Below are positions 21,805 to 33,922 of a DNA stretch of 64,000 nucleotides, in pieces. Source of the stretch: Favolaschia claudopus (lineage: Eukaryota; Basidiomycota; Agaricomycetes; Agaricales; Mycenaceae). Position 1 is the stretch's first letter. Each line of letters starts with the position of its first letter. The stretch is taken from contig JAWWNJ010000009.1 in assembly GCA_037176885.1 (NCBI GenBank), forward strand, positions 930,001 through 994,000, in the 5' to 3' direction. The translations under genes were made by a program, and so were the position numbers. The notes beneath the pieces were generated by a model that was given only the letters and a program-made list of their open reading frames with translations, was not told the DNA's origin and did no database searches.

Positions 21805-22712
21805 GGTTGTGAGTGTCCCCGATGGTCAGTGGTTTGAGGCAAGGATGTTATCGGCCCCAAGACACGGCTGTTGAGGCGGGTCAATCAAGTTTCAGTCAGG
21901 CGTCGGCTCGGATCACGCAAACAGCGTGACAAATTCAAAGAAACGGAGAAACGACAGCTGTGGCGGTGCACTGCAAAATGGTGCTGACAATGATGAGCTG
22001 ACGTGGGTGCCGAGAGTAAAAAAGCACAAATGAATTTTTCAAAGTACAAGGCAAGTGTACCGCGTCAAGACGCATGAGGAGTCCTTTATTTCCCATACAT
22101 AACGGGATACAACACGGGGCCAATAGATTCTACGCGGAAGACGCATGTCCTCTGCCGAAAGAGCAAGCAAACTGTAACAGCTTACCAGCGGTCCTGGTCT
22201 CACCAAGTCAGACTCTATTCGGAGATTTATAACAGTCGATAGATCTTTCATACAACGACCCGCTCCAACGCAATGAGGGGGCATCGAGATTGCTTTCCGT
22301 GAATCCATAGATGCCCGTGCTGTTTCGGAATACCGATATATATCGCAGAGAAACCCACTTTGATACAAAAACAAAGGGGTGTGCATGCTTGCATTATAGC
22401 TCAGAGTACACAGTCGTAGCCTCCGCAGATGGGTCCCATCGTGAATCAGGTTTGAAGCCGGTCCCATGGTTGATGCTTTAATAGGAAAAGCAGAGTGAGG
22501 GTGCTGAAGGCTGAGAGTTTCAGAGCCTTCGAGGTATGCAGCTGTTCGATGAAGGGGTAGGACTAGGCAGCGGCGAGGCTCAAGAGTTGATGCAATCAAG
22601 TAATGAAGCTGAAAGTCCAGCATCGAGACGAGATGAGAGTTGGAGTCAAGAAGGGAAACAAACAAGGCATCACAAATCTAACTTGAACTTGATCCACGCG
22701 CCTCTCAGACTC
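21805..22712. other. 0.9-kb gap between divergent SEC14 and zinc-knuckle genes
   Basis: A 195-codon frame on the minus strand (22623-22039) is open but lacks motifs, low-complexity bias or introns, and I do not call it a gene. Otherwise nothing is visible beyond presumed promoters. Confidence 0.4.
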
Positions 22713-23403
22713 ATGAGCAGATACGCCCCTCATAGGCCTTCCACTCGCCCCGCTTCCAGCTCTACTGTCTGCCAGAAATGTCTTAAAACAGGTCAGCTGT
22801 GCTCGGGCAAGTTACACGTTCCAGTCTGAAATAAAGCACAGGACACTTCATATACGAGTGCAAGTCCTCCGAGAATCCACATGTCACGCATCTAACAAGC
22901 AATATGCAGGCAAATCTGAGCGTCCTTATGTTTCCAGACCCTCGCGCACACAGCAACTCGAAAACCCCAACGCTCTAGCGAAGCTGAAGGCAGCGGGCAA
23001 ACCTTCCGTTGAAGTGCCTGAAGAATTCAAGAAGAAGTACGTATAGGCGGACGCTCAGTTTCAATCTATGCAGTTACTAATCGCCGTTGCAGAGACGGCA
23101 CAGCAAACCGCATTTTGGAGGAGAAGGCAAAGGAGCGCGAGAAAGGGAAAGAACGGGAAAGTAAGAGGGCCAAACGGTGAGCGTGCAAAAAATCTCGTAG
23201 CCCGTCTCTCTAATGCCCTTAGTACCAGTTCATCTTCATCCTCGGATTCGGACTCGGGCTCTGATTCAGATTCTTCCTCCTCTTCAAGTTCTGAGAGCTC
23301 CGACTCAGGCTCACGCTCCTCATCCTCAAACCGGTCGAGAGAACGCGATCGGAAACGACGGGTCCCAACCAGACGCGACCGCAGTCGGTCAGACTCGCGA
23401 TGA
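22713..23403 (+). CDS. ZCCHC10-like zinc-knuckle protein with Ser/Arg tail
   Basis: The N-terminal CCHC knuckle CQKCLKTGHFIYEC is split by a 51-nt-class intron (exon 1 ends at 22791, exon 2 is 22842-22863). It is followed by RPYVSRPSRTQQLENP, the conserved ZCCHC10-type block, then a Lys/Glu-rich segment. The tail is a Ser/Asp repeat closing with RSRERDRKRR and RRDRSRSDSR, typical of nuclear RNA-processing proteins. After exon 2 a 46-nt GT-AG intron (22864-22909) is expected, but the next exon is one base out of frame. Removing one A from the AAA at 22912-22914 would restore the expected block, so a one-base insertion is suspected. The stop is at 23403. Confidence 0.75.
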
Positions 23404-23496
23404 GGCATTGACGAGGAGGCGAAGCAAGTGTAACATTATGCAGGTTGTCCGGTTGAATTAATATAATTGGTATAAGCACACGTTCTTTTACTGCTG

Positions 23497-24302
23497 CTAG
23501 CACACGTCTACTATGCTGGTCGCTGATGTGTTCATAATCAAAGCAACGATGAGGCTGCAGTGATACATTTGAGCAAGTAGCTGGCGGAGTGAAAACTAAC
23601 GCACCCGTAGAGTCCAAGGACCTCGGCGAAAATCAATATCAAGACCATTCCAACAAACACCTTCTGCTCGTGGACGTATGCACGAACACACTAGACGATA
23701 AAAACAGGTCATCAGTCATTTCACTTAGATGAAAGAGGATTGCTTCGCCGTACCGAATCGCCCACAATTCCAATGGCATACCCCGCAGCTATGCCTGTGC
23801 ATCCACAGGCCAGTCCAGCTCCCAGATGTACGAACCCCGCAAATAATGAGTAGTTGTTCGGCGTTACTGTTGTGATATTTAGCGTTACAAGACGAAGGAC
23901 TCGAGAGAAACGCGAACATGATCCAGCAATGAGGACAGACACAACGAGGCCGTATACAGCAATGATACCGGACATTACAACAGGAATAAGAGACTGCCAT
24001 TCATGCGTTGGTCAAAATGAGAACGCGCAGTGACGACACATGAGACGCACCTTCATTATGAGTTCAGGCCTGAATGTCCCGAGACCGGCGATACCAATCC
24101 CAGCCTTGGCGGTACCAAAAGCTGCCCCGACGGCTGGAGAAGAAGCGTGTTCATGAGAGGACAGGGGCAGCATTAGGATACATACTGCTCAATACCATCT
24201 GCGAGGGGTTAGAAGCAGGAAGGTAGTGAGCTGCGAGCTACTGACAGCCGAGGCGACACCAGCAAAGCCAAAGAACGGTGCGTAGGGTGGACAGACAGAC
24301 AT
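23497..24302 (-). CDS. VMA3: V-type proton ATPase c proteolipid subunit
   Basis: Four-helix proteolipid of the vacuolar ATPase membrane rotor. It starts [16 protein letters not shown]. Helices then read [36 protein letters not shown] and [20 protein letters not shown]. Helix 4 is [18 protein letters not shown], whose Glu is the essential proton carrier. The usual length is about 160-165 aa. The gene is finely divided into at least seven exons, including a 13-nt exon at 24198-24186 that encodes MVLS plus one base. The end [13 protein letters not shown] is slightly longer than in yeast. Confidence 0.95.
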
Positions 24303-24544
24303 GCTCGATGTTGGAAGCGAGAGTGAGATCGGAGAGTGCAGTCAAGTTGGATGAGGACCTGTGGTCGGAGTTTGCCGAGTCGGACTTTGAATTATGGGAA
24401 AAGTGCGATTGAACACGAAAGCAGTAACAATTTATTATACAGCGAGAAATTATGCTACGAAAGTGCTAATAACAATACATAGGTAGTGGTCCGTTATCGA
24501 GAGCGTGAGGTTAGGGAGGTCGTTCAAAAATGATTAAACATCCT

Positions 24545-25269
24545 TTACATAGGTTGTTCGAATGCGAGCATCGTAGAAGCGTTCAGATCGTAATTACACG
24601 TAGTAGGGCCGTCGCTGCGGTAAGGCCGATTAGACTCGAGAAAAATGAATGAAGGGATCTGACGAACGTAGTCGCGACGAGAGCTCCTAACCCAAAATAC
24701 GGCGGCCAAGAGAGTCAGGATACACAGACCCATCTCCGTCCAGGCAATCGCCTCTAGACCCACGAATTGGCGGCAGATGCTGAGGGCGGGGGTTCCATCG
24801 CAGTCCGCGTCTTTCACAACATCGTCGCGCCACAGACCAGCGGCAACTCCCCATAAGATAGTCGTGATGACGAGCCAAACTCCTGAACTGCCAATAGAAG
24901 CGAGTCCGTGGAGAGCACCTAAGCTCCAGATGAGATGGAATCTCTAACAGTGAAGGAAGGGACGGACCGTCGATGATCCAGAATACATATGCGCCGGCAA
25001 AGAGAAGAGTCCAGACAGAGTCGAAGAGAATGAATATCAAGCTGACAGACGCGTATGAGAGGGAATTCTGTGTATATTTGAAAATCCTTACAGTGACTTG
25101 AAACGACTGGAGGGTTCATCTTGTACTCGGTTCACCTGCACCAACATGGTTAGAAGATCATCAAGGGGATGCGAAAGACAGAGTTTACCCAGTAAGCTGA
25201 TAATCCCAATTCTGCTGCGGCAAGCAGCGCAATGAGGGTAAACAAAAATGGATGATATCCGAGCGCCAT
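24545..25269 (-). CDS. Four-helix membrane protein, MARVEL-like
   Basis: About 180-190 aa in four exons from ATG 25269. Four hydrophobic segments are visible: FLFTLIALLAAAELGLSAYW; LLIFILFDSVWTLLFAGAYVFW; LHGLASIGSSGVWLVITTIL; and AWTEMGLCILTLLAAVFWV. A charged loop follows helix 1. The pattern matches the MARVEL-type proteins common in basidiomycetes, which associate with membrane microdomains, but no catalytic motif is present. The soluble C-terminus (about 45 residues) is unstructured. The third intron falls inside IDG|ALHG, and frame is kept throughout. Confidence 0.75.
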
Positions 25270-25336
25270 TTCTAGTGGTCGTAAAGTGTGGTGGGGGAGG
25301 CGGCGTAATTTGGGAGAAAGCAAGACGCAGCCCAGC

Positions 25337-25344
25337 CTTTTATA
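25337..25344 (-). promoter_or_regulatory. TATA box upstream of the MARVEL-like gene
   Basis: On the minus strand TATAAAAG lies about 70 bp before the ATG at 25269. The remaining sequence up to the uL6m start at 25713 shows no gene and is probably a bidirectional promoter. Confidence 0.5.
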
Positions 25345-25712
25345 CTACGAGCGCTCCAGATGTTGGAGCTGAGATGATATGGACTTGGCAGTCGAGTATG
25401 ACGCTATGAGGCGGCCGCATGCCTCTGGGCGCTTGCTGCAACGTTCCAGGTAGCGGCTGCTGTTCTTCAGTGCATTTTGTTGTGACGTCAAGATTGGGCA
25501 AAGCTCAAGGGCATGGTGGGTGCAATTTGCGCCATCCCACAGTCTTTCTTGGCAAGATAAGAGTCCCCCAGATGAAAGTAAGACGTCCGGACTCGTCCAA
25601 GTTAATGAGGTAATTTCTAGGAATTAATTGGCGGTAGAATTCAGTGTCGAGGTGCTGGTTTGGAGGAAACCCGGATGTGACGTGACAACTTGTGACAGCC
25701 AACTTTTTCGCC

Positions 25713-26425
25713 ATGATATTGCGGACGCGACTGGCGAGCAGCGTCGCGCGATGGACCTTCAATACCGGCTCCAGAGCCAATGTTCACCTCTCTCATATTG
25801 GAAGCAAACCTATTCCGGTCCCCTCCACCGTCAAATTCGACGTTAGCAGTACCTCTGTTGGCATCGAAGGCCCCCTTGGTAAAACGACCCTCCCCATCTT
25901 CCCCTTTGTCAAATTAGAACTGGGAAATGAGGAGCCAAAGCTGTTGCAGGTGTCTGTTGAAGACCCGGAAATTAAAGAGCAGCGTCGCATGTGGGGAACA
26001 ACTCGGACGCTCATTTCAAACGCAGTGACGGGCATGACCGAGGGATTCGCTGTGCGACTCTACCTCGAGGGAGTAGGGTACCGTGTAGCCATGGAGGAGG
26101 ATCCGCGCGGAACTGCAGATGGTGGAAATGGGAGACGGCTGAATATGAAGTTGGGGTATTCGCATTCGGTGTTCGTCCCCATCCCGCCGCACATAAATGC
26201 GGAGGTCCCGGCACCGACAAAAATCCAGCTATTTTGCACCGACAAGCACCAGCTTGGTCTTTTTGCCGCCAAGGTGCAGAGCTTTCGCAAACCAGAGCCG
26301 TACAAGGGCAAGGTACGTGCAAATCATAACCTTTGCTGTTCAGTATCTGACCCCCCCTTCTTCTTGAACAGGGCATATTTATTGGAAACGAAACTAGGCC
26401 TATCAAGAGCGTTAAGAAGAAGTAA
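25713..26425 (+). CDS. MRPL6: Mitochondrial large-subunit ribosomal protein uL6
   Basis: Two exons (25713-26312 and 26372-26425) give 217 aa. A basic, hydroxylated N-terminus (MILRTRLASSVARWTF) fits a mitochondrial presequence. The body has the two uL6 repeats: HIGSKPIPVPSTVKF and SVGIEGPLGKT, then EGFAVRLYLEGVGYR, LGYSHSVFVPIP and the C-terminal PEPYKGKGIFIGNE motif across the intron. The basic end KSVKKK matches bacterial-type L6. An ATG-less extension upstream was ignored. The protein is expected in the mitoribosome at the factor-binding side of the large subunit. Confidence 0.95.
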
Positions 26426-26745
26426 TCACAATATTGTTGAGGAACTCGGTTTCTTGCGAACCCTGCGCACTACCGACTGCCCCGGTGCAAATCCTGATTG
26501 GGACTGTGCCAATGATTTGGAAGCGGAGGCAGCGTAGTCACTAGTCATTCCCATTCCTTCTCATCTTGTCTGCGATACCTGCAGTCGGGCATGTAATGGG
26601 TTGCGGAATTAGACAAGCTTGGTGGACGTGGGGTATTGAAGCTTGGAGTGCATAGGATGTACAGTACAACAGATGAACATTGAAGTGAAACTATCCACGC
26701 GCGGTATACATAGAGAACCGGAGGCTCGGAAAGTCTTACAGAATT

Positions 26746-28870
26746 TCACAGCTCGCGGCTTTCAGCAGTAGCTTGAATCAAGGATTTGGTTGTTTCGGAG
26801 CGCGGTGGAATTGAGCATACGAAAGGTTGTGGGTGGCTATTGAGTTGTGTTCGCCGTCAGTGCAGTTTTAATCAGCGACCAGTTCCGATATACCTGACCA
26901 AGCCGTCCGAATACACGGGTTCTATTTCAATGTCGTTCCCAGCAGCATCTTTCGCTTTGTCGACGTTGAACAAGCTTAGAACGCAGACAAATGACAGCCA
27001 CATGACGGCGTCCGCATAATAGCGCCCCACGCAGATGCGCCGACCGAACCTGCGTTCAGATAATGTCAGATAATGGACCATGGATCTATAAAGTGTCTTC
27101 GCACCCAAACGAAAGCACAGTGTCGTCGTCATTCAGTTTCCCATCAGGCGTGAAAAATCGATCTGGATTGAAACGCTCTGGGTCAGAGTAGACAGACTCG
27201 TCCCGTGTCATTGCCCTTCAAAACCGAGTTTAGGTGCAGCGCTTGGACGATTCATGGAAGGAATGCTGACCATATATTGCTGATGACCGTCGCGCCTGGC
27301 CATTAAGTCAATTTAGAGCGGTCGGCGACAAAGAATATCACCACCTTTGGGAATGAAATAGCCATTCCAAACATCGTCAGCGGAAGTGGCGTGAGGTAGT
27401 CCCAAGGGAACGATTGGCTTCCAGCGCATAACCTCCCGATATAGAGCCTCGACATATGGCAATGCGGCTCGATCCTCGAACACTGGAAGTCGTTCGGTGA
27501 TCAAGGCATCGATTTCCCTTTGAGCTTTCCGCTGACACTCAGGGTGGAGTGTAAGAGCAAGGAAAAAGGAACCCAGAGCCGACACAGTCTAGACAACGAA
27601 TTGAGTTCAATACACTGAGACGAGAGCGCTGGGTATTAGGCATACACTATCTGCTCCAGCTGAGATACATAGCGCATCAGAGTCAACGTTTTCCGTGCCG
27701 AAATATAACTACTTGCCTGCGTATGCCGCTGCAGCCATTTGCTGAACGTTTTCGTCGTTTGGGCAACCTCTAGCCTGGTTTTCCGCCAATAATTTGGCGA
27801 CAACCGATGTTAAATCCACGCCACTGTTCTGCCGAACGCTTGATAAGAACGACATTGAGGGGGCAACGAAACTTAAAGTCTAACCATATTCTGCTTGGTA
27901 AATTCGAATGGGACCTTTTGCATCTCCGCTGTTAACTCGCGGCATTCTGAAACATTCATCTGTGAGTACGCGATGTTCGTCTATAGTCGTGATATAAAAA
28001 TTATATACCTGCTGCATAACGATGGAACCCTGCACCTGGCATCCATGACGGGAGATGGCGAAGTATTGGAAATGTATTGACGGCTACAGCGCCAGGGAAG
28101 AACGAGTCTGAGAGTTTTTTGACTGCTTTCTCGGCGATAGCAACAAACCGGTCATTGGTAGGCTGGACTTCATATCCGTATATTGTCTCCATTATAGTAG
28201 CAGCCGCCATCCTGAATGAGATTTGTTCAGTTTCTCGAACAAAAAATGTTTTCACGCCCACGTTTTGATGTGTTCCATGAAATCTTCAGGAGAAGATAGC
28301 AGTCCTCGTAGGAATTGGTGCACCTTCTTCATTTGACTCGGCCGGTACTCTCGTGAAACATCTGAGCGAAAATGCGTCTGAAACATTCTACGGTGCGCTC
28401 GCCACCTATCTCCGAGTGGCATCAGTCCTAGGTTGAAAGTCCAGTCCATCCTAAATTTGTCAGCGAATGGAAATGGGGTGCCGAAAGGAAAACTCTTACA
28501 GGTCTACCATCGTGATAACAGGACGGTCAGAGTAGATATGCGATCGTTTGTCGAATAGTTCGGTAGCAGTTTTGACCGAGTTGACGATGACGATATGCTG
28601 GCCCAAAGCACTTGCATGGACAAGATCACCTATCCCAAATCCATTATGAAACCTTGAGCCTGAGAACGGACACGTACCATATTTACGCCCCCACTCCGTA
28701 TAAGTCAACCAGGGATGCTTTTCAGGCAATTGAGAGAAGTTGCCGATGAGGAACTGCGGGGGCGGTCCAGGTGGGAAAGGGTGAAGTCGCCGTGCTGGAA
28801 GCCATTTGACGACGATCCAGAGTAGCAAGAAAGCGAATGCAAAGGAATACAGATAGAGACGACCGACCAT
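26746..28870 (-). CDS. Cytochrome P450 monooxygenase
   Basis: About 500 aa in roughly ten exons. The N-terminal anchor (YLYSFAFAFLLLWIVVKW) is followed by the PFPPGPPP hinge, so the protein is microsomal. Motifs in order are WRAHRRMFQTHF (helix C), ADTTVSALGSFFLAL (oxygen-binding helix I), EALYREVMRW (ExxR), PERFNPDRF and the heme loop FGFGRRICVG with the Cys ligand. The end DGLV|SHPQPFVCSIPPR is spliced by a 57-nt-class intron. It resembles the OrdA/CYP5144-like clans expanded in wood-decay fungi, which oxidise xenobiotics or terpenes; family assignment by eye is uncertain. No biosynthetic partner genes adjoin it. Confidence 0.92.
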
Positions 28871-30375
28871 ATCAAACCCAGCAGTGAAGGGGCGGTTCGA
28901 GTCTGCCTAAATAGCCGGCGTTCAGTGGATTGAGGAGGCGCCAAGGTTTTGCATCCGTGTCTCGGCTCAGTCAATTTCTTTATGCTTCGCAGCACTTAAA
29001 TAGCTGATGCCGGCGGACAACGGCGCATGGGTGGCGTTGGTATATCAGGGAAAATCATTGCTTGTGAAGTTGAAGTTAGCGAGCAGTGAGCACGATTGAT
29101 CCGGACCGGATGACCGGTGGACAATTGGAACAGACAAGATGAACAGCCAGCGGTTTGAAGGCCATGTGGTATTCTCCCAAAAATTGGAACAATTCAGTGC
29201 TCAGAGTGTCCGTTGAGGATCCGAAAGGTGAACGTCGACTGTGGATTATGTGCAAGGTGCGGAAGATTTTTTTACAAGCGCCTCGCAAAGAATGGGTGAA
29301 ACAAACAGTTGCAAGAAAGAGCGCCTCGTGTACCGGACAAGAAGGAAATCAGGAATAGCGGCGGAGGTTTGATCAAAAACAGTATAAATGATTCAGGAAG
29401 TCGTGATCGTCGGATATCGGACAGACTGGACCAACAGATTATCATCGAGTATGAAGGGAAGGGGCGTGCATCGTAGTGTGGGTACCTGGTGATGCGTGTT
29501 GCGGCACCTGACGGTCCCAACCCAGACATCGGAGGAGACAGTGTTTATCTCCCATAATGCAGTCGATTTTGCAATACCAGTCTTGCCAATACATAGTCAT
29601 GATCCAGAGACTTGGAACAGACTAGGATCCGCGCGAGAGCAAGGCACCGATGAGTTACCAATTTGAGTGACGAAATTCGGTAAAGTTGACGCCCCAGATT
29701 GGAGTATTTTTCAGTACTGCCGAATAAAAGGGGAGGTCACGATACAAGATAAAAAGGCTAGCGCCATGGCCAAACCAAGCCCTGGCCACCGATCGAAACA
29801 CAGCTCCTCCGGTGTTTTGCGACTGGGGATTTGAGTTGGAAGACAAGAGAGTTGATTGATGGGAGAAGCAAGGCTGCGTGGGAAAGTATACTGGCATTCT
29901 CCGAGTCGGTCTCGCTCGACTTCACGCTTCAAGCGTCTATGAGTACCCGAGTCTTCGGCCATTGCCGGTTCGAGGCAATTTTCAGCAGATGTACTTTCAC
30001 TCCCACCCTCCAAGCGAAATTAAACGTGCCCATCCCCGAAATATATTCAGGTCAGTGAACTTGAGCAGAAAACAGATACGCCAATCTTGCTCGGCGTGAA
30101 ACATCGACAACGGCGGGGAGGATGACTCTCAATCAGAGAGACTGCCAGCTGAAGGATTTGAATAATTGGTAAAAATTTGCCGCTGGTGGTAGGTAGGCTC
30201 CCAGTATGAAATCGGCCATCCACCTTCAAGTTTCATCGTGTAAAGATGGTGGAAAGGTAGAAGCAACGCCGCTTTCACACAGGCTTTGGGCCGAAGAGAC
30301 AAGACGCAAAGCCAAGCAGCGAATACTTTGGTCTGGTGATCGCGTTCTGGGACAGCGAATGATATTGAGAGTACT
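28871..30375. other. 1.5-kb intergenic stretch
   Basis: No convincing gene between the P450 start and the ARC1 stop. Frames of 70-140 codons exist on both strands, mostly with GTG or TTG starts and no motif. A small spliced gene could be hidden here, but I could not assemble one. Confidence 0.45.
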
Positions 30376-32020
30376 TTACGACAAGGAAGCCCCAACCAGT
30401 GTCGGGGCTACACATACACCGTCCTTCGTCCGAATTTTGTGCACGCTTTTTGTCGTGGGATTTACCCAGGCAGCTTCCCTCGAATCTAGTGTGATGAATC
30501 CTGATCACCAAAGTCAGCCGGAACGAGCAAAGAGAATGATGTTGAGCAATATTACCAGGCTGAACAGTTTCGAATATCTTCTTTTTGGGATTCAGCTGAG
30601 TGAGCGGAGTGGCGTCTGAATCATTTATCGGTCAGAGACGACCAAAAACCTGGGTGGGACACTGACCGGCAAACTGCTCGCCCTCGAAGTAGACACGATC
30701 CCCGGGTTTCGCGTTTGCTGGGGGCTGAATAAGCTCGATACCACCATCTTTACCTTCTTTGGAGGTAGCCTACGCAGAAAATTCAATCAAGGGAGTATTT
30801 CCTTTCAACGAAATCATTACGTACGCATAAAACCATGGCGAAACTCTTGACGCCCCGCATGTTTGCAGGTTTCAAGTTGCACTATGATTTGTTTGCGTTA
30901 ACAAAAGCCATAACGGCCAAAGTTTGAAACACCGACCACGGCAACCAGATACTTGTCTCTCATTTGGTCGATGGGAATGTAGTTAACCAGCCCTGATACC
31001 ACAGTTCGTGGCCCTGTTTCCTCCCCGATGTCGATTTGCTTGGCTCGCATAAGTATACCATGCGAGTGTTGGTCGAGAAGCTTACCTCGACATACAACCC
31101 ATCTGCGTCGGGGTGCTTGATGACTGTGATATGGAACATTGAAGATTAGACGTCGAGAAAACAAAGACACCATCCAGCAACTCACTATCGACAATCTGAC
31201 CGACGCGCAAGTCGATCATGGATGGTACCGGCTCCCCATCGTCAGAAGCTGCAGCCTTGGCCGGAGCAGCACCTTTTTTCTTTCCGCCAGTCTCTTCGCC
31301 AGCAACAGCTGCGTCTTTCTTTTTCTCCTTCTTCTCCTTCTTCTGAACTTTACCCTCCCCGGGAGTATCTGCAGTGGCGGCTTCGGCAGATTGTACTGGA
31401 ACCTTGGAAGTGCCTGCCTCCGGGGCCTCTGCCGCCTTTACCTTCTCCTTCTTCTTAGGCGCCTCAACTTTCCTATCTGCGCGGGGTGCATCCGTGAAAT
31501 CGAAGGCCACAGGTGCAAACGCAGGGCCCAGTGTAGACGCAGCTGTCAAAACAGGCCGAGAGGTTTGAATGTGATCAAAGTACCGTGTCACCGATGGGTG
31601 CGCAAAGTGTTGGGCCGGTGGTTGTTTCGACTGCGAATTTGATAAATGAAGATCGGGTGGGTGCTGAGACTCATGAAACGAACGATCGTAGGGTGGAGGG
31701 CACCATAAAGTGCAACATCGGCGGCCGTCAGATAATTGTTCACAAGATATGTACGGGGGATGAGCTGCGCATCGAGTGTCTGTACAAGTGGAAATTCCGT
31801 TGAAAACCGACGTGGAAAAGGGTGGGTTTCAGCAGCATACTTTGAGACCGTCCCCTGTGAGAAGTTCGTTGTTCTGTGTGCCTATTTTTTCGATCCACTC
31901 GATAACCTCTGTCTTGTCTTTTTCTTGCTTTCCGAGGTGTAGGGTACCGTTCTGGGAGAAAGAGAGCACTAGATCCTTCACAGGAGATCCGAGCTTGGCG
32001 ACAGTAGACTGGAAGTCCAT
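30376..32020 (-). CDS. ARC1: ARC1/AIMP1-type tRNA-binding cofactor of aminoacyl-tRNA synthetases
   Basis: Binds tRNA and delivers it to synthetases in the cytosol. From ATG 32020 a GST-C-like N-terminal part (MDFQSTVAKLG..., TYLVNNYLTAADVALYGALH) is followed by a Lys/Glu/Ala linker (about 90 residues). Then comes the EMAP-II/OB-fold domain: PSMIDLRVGQIV, HPDADGLYVE, IDIGEETGPRTVVSGLVNYI, CNLKPANMRGVKSFAMVLCA, and GDRVYFEGEQF. The final exons read LNPKKKIFETVQP and REAAWVNPTTKSVHKIRTKDG, ending GASLS. About eight exons keep frame. The gene is divergent from the F-box gene at 32181 (160-bp gap). Confidence 0.93.
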
Positions 32021-32180
32021 TGTAGGAGCACGAGGAGGTGAGATGAGATGGCGAAGATGCGATACAAAACGAGCCAAACTCATTCTAACTCACGGCCGTT
32101 ACGTGATCAACCTTACTCTCCCTTATACTTTTCCAGCTTAGTTGCTTTCCCTTCCCTCGACGCCCTCGACGCCCACGACG

Positions 32181-33788
32181 ATGAGCTCAGAGTTTGTTGG
32201 CGCGGAACTCCCCTCTCCTTTCATCCCAGGCGCGGTTGAATGGGAAAATCTCCGCGATCTTATGCGGACCCATCGCCTACCGCAAGATACATCTCGCCTA
32301 GAAGCCACCATTTTGGCGGCACCCGCCCTATTGAAGCGTTATGATATCGAGATCAACCAACTTCGAGAGGGATTGGACCAAGAGCGATTGGCTAGACTGA
32401 TCTCGGAACGCGATGGTCTCGCGTCGTACACCGAAGGCTGTCGCAGCATTTTGTCTCCGGTCCACAGGTTGCCAAACGAACTACTTTCCGAGATATTCCA
32501 CTGTTGTTTTCCGTCAGAGCTATACAGAATAGTGGAACGGATAACCTCAGTCCAAGAAATCGATCGTCTTTCCCATAGACATCTGCTTCGGTTAGCCCAA
32601 GTATCTTCTCGTTGGTATCGCATTGCGATGGATACTCCGAAATTGTGGTCAACGATCGCCGTTGATACATCCCTCTGGCCAGTGTGTCTCGACAGGGTAT
32701 CTCTGGAGACTCTGCTCAATTGGCTTGAATTGGCCTTGACTCGAGGACGAGGCCATGCCCTGGAACTACAAGTGGGGGTCACTACTCAGTACGGTGATAC
32801 CCTCTTCGAGCTACTCAGTCAACACGCGTGCAGGTGGCAAACACTCTACATATGGTCATCGAGTCCTCAGCCAAGCAAAACCCTCTCCAATGCCTTCGGG
32901 AGGCTGGATCGTCTAGAAAGACTCGAGCTGGATGTCATGTGGGAGAACGTGGATGTATTCCAAAGTGCTCCTCTTTTGAAGGAAGTCTCATTTCCAGGCG
33001 ATAACCTGCCGCAGCTGCCCTGGGACCAAATACAGATGTGCACTTATAGAACGTCTGGGATCACCCACACTTGGTTTTCCCCATTTTCCCTTCTTAATCT
33101 TGCTACCAACGCAACAACCTTCTCTTTCTCTCTTGATCTCCGAGACCTCGACATGGATCAGCCAGCGAATCTGGATATTCAGTCCAATGTGGAACATCTC
33201 AGCTTCCGTCTGAGTACGAGCAACTCGGCTGCTGTTGGGCAGCTGCTTGACTGTCTAACCCTCCCTTCCTTGAAATCCCTCAGTGTACAACATCCAGTGG
33301 CCACTGCCCCTCCCGTTTGGTGTTCCAACAATTTTTTGACCCTCGCGGCACGCTCCGGCTTTGGCCAGCATTTAAAACGTCTTTCGATCCATGCTGCAGT
33401 AGAGGACACGGAACTCTTGCGCTGCCTTGTAGTGCTACTTCAGCTTGAAGAGCTGATCATCGTAGACTGCCCGTCGCTCGATGTTGGGCACGCTGTGGTG
33501 ACCGACACCTTTCTGAGGGCACTCATTTCCGACTTCAATTCGGCCCCCTTGATGCCCAAACTACGTTTGTTGGGTCTGAGATCACTCCTCGAGTTTTCCG
33601 ACCCATTGTATATCGACCTTGTGGCTTCGCGGGCTGAAAAACTTCATGTTGATGGTAATGGACCTTTCAAGGCAAACCTCTGGTGGCGTCCTGCACGCAG
33701 ACGCGACGCATCGGTGGAAATGTTGGATGAGCTGGCTCAGTTGGTTTCGAAGGGCCTGCTGATATTCGACTCGGGCGAAGGCAAGTAA
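32181..33788 (+). CDS. F-box-like protein with LRR-type C-terminus
   Basis: A single exon encodes 535 aa from ATG 32181 (the open frame extends upstream to a TTG only). A short N-terminal coiled region precedes an F-box-like motif, LSPVHRLPNELLSEIFHCCFP (about residue 90), typical of the large Agaricomycete F-box family. After it come QVSSRWYRIAMDTPKLW and leucine-rich strands to the end. F-box proteins recruit targets to SCF ubiquitin ligases; the target is unknown. Intronless structure contrasts with the heavily split neighbours, and such genes are often lineage-expanded. Confidence 0.85.
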   Translation: MSSEFVGAELPSPFIPGAVEWENLRDLMRTHRLPQDTSRLEATILAAPALLKRYDIEINQLREGLDQERLARLISERDGLASYTEGCRSILSPVHRLPNELLSEIFHCCFPSELYRIVERITSVQEIDRLSHRHLLRLAQVSSRWYRIAMDTPKLWSTIAVDTSLWPVCLDRVSLETLLNWLELALTRGRGHALELQVGVTTQYGDTLFELLSQHACRWQTLYIWSSSPQPSKTLSNAFGRLDRLERLELDVMWENVDVFQSAPLLKEVSFPGDNLPQLPWDQIQMCTYRTSGITHTWFSPFSLLNLATNATTFSFSLDLRDLDMDQPANLDIQSNVEHLSFRLSTSNSAAVGQLLDCLTLPSLKSLSVQHPVATAPPVWCSNNFLTLAARSGFGQHLKRLSIHAAVEDTELLRCLVVLLQLEELIIVDCPSLDVGHAVVTDTFLRALISDFNSAPLMPKLRLLGLRSLLEFSDPLYIDLVASRAEKLHVDGNGPFKANLWWRPARRRDASVEMLDELAQLVSKGLLIFDSGEGK

Positions 33789-33922
33789 TACTAACTTGCT
33801 ATGTGCAGGTTCGTTGGGGCGATTTGAATGGGTTAGTATCTGTGCCATCTTTACCTCTGGATACCATTTTACTTGCGCGGCTTTTTTGATTCGCGGTGGA
33901 CCAATAACTTAGTGGATAGTCG

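Noticed and set aside
22039..22623. 195-codon open frame on the minus strand upstream of the zinc-knuckle gene
   Set aside because: No motif, no codon or composition signal I can see, and no introns in a genome where nearly all genes are split; an open frame of this length can occur by chance.
23061..23617. Acidic and basic antisense frames over the zinc-knuckle gene tail
   Set aside because: They are the mirror of a Ser/Asp/Arg repeat and carry no independent signal.
28871..30375. Search for a small secreted or hydrophobin gene in the gap beside the P450
   Set aside because: No Cys spacing, signal peptide or spliced frame could be assembled.
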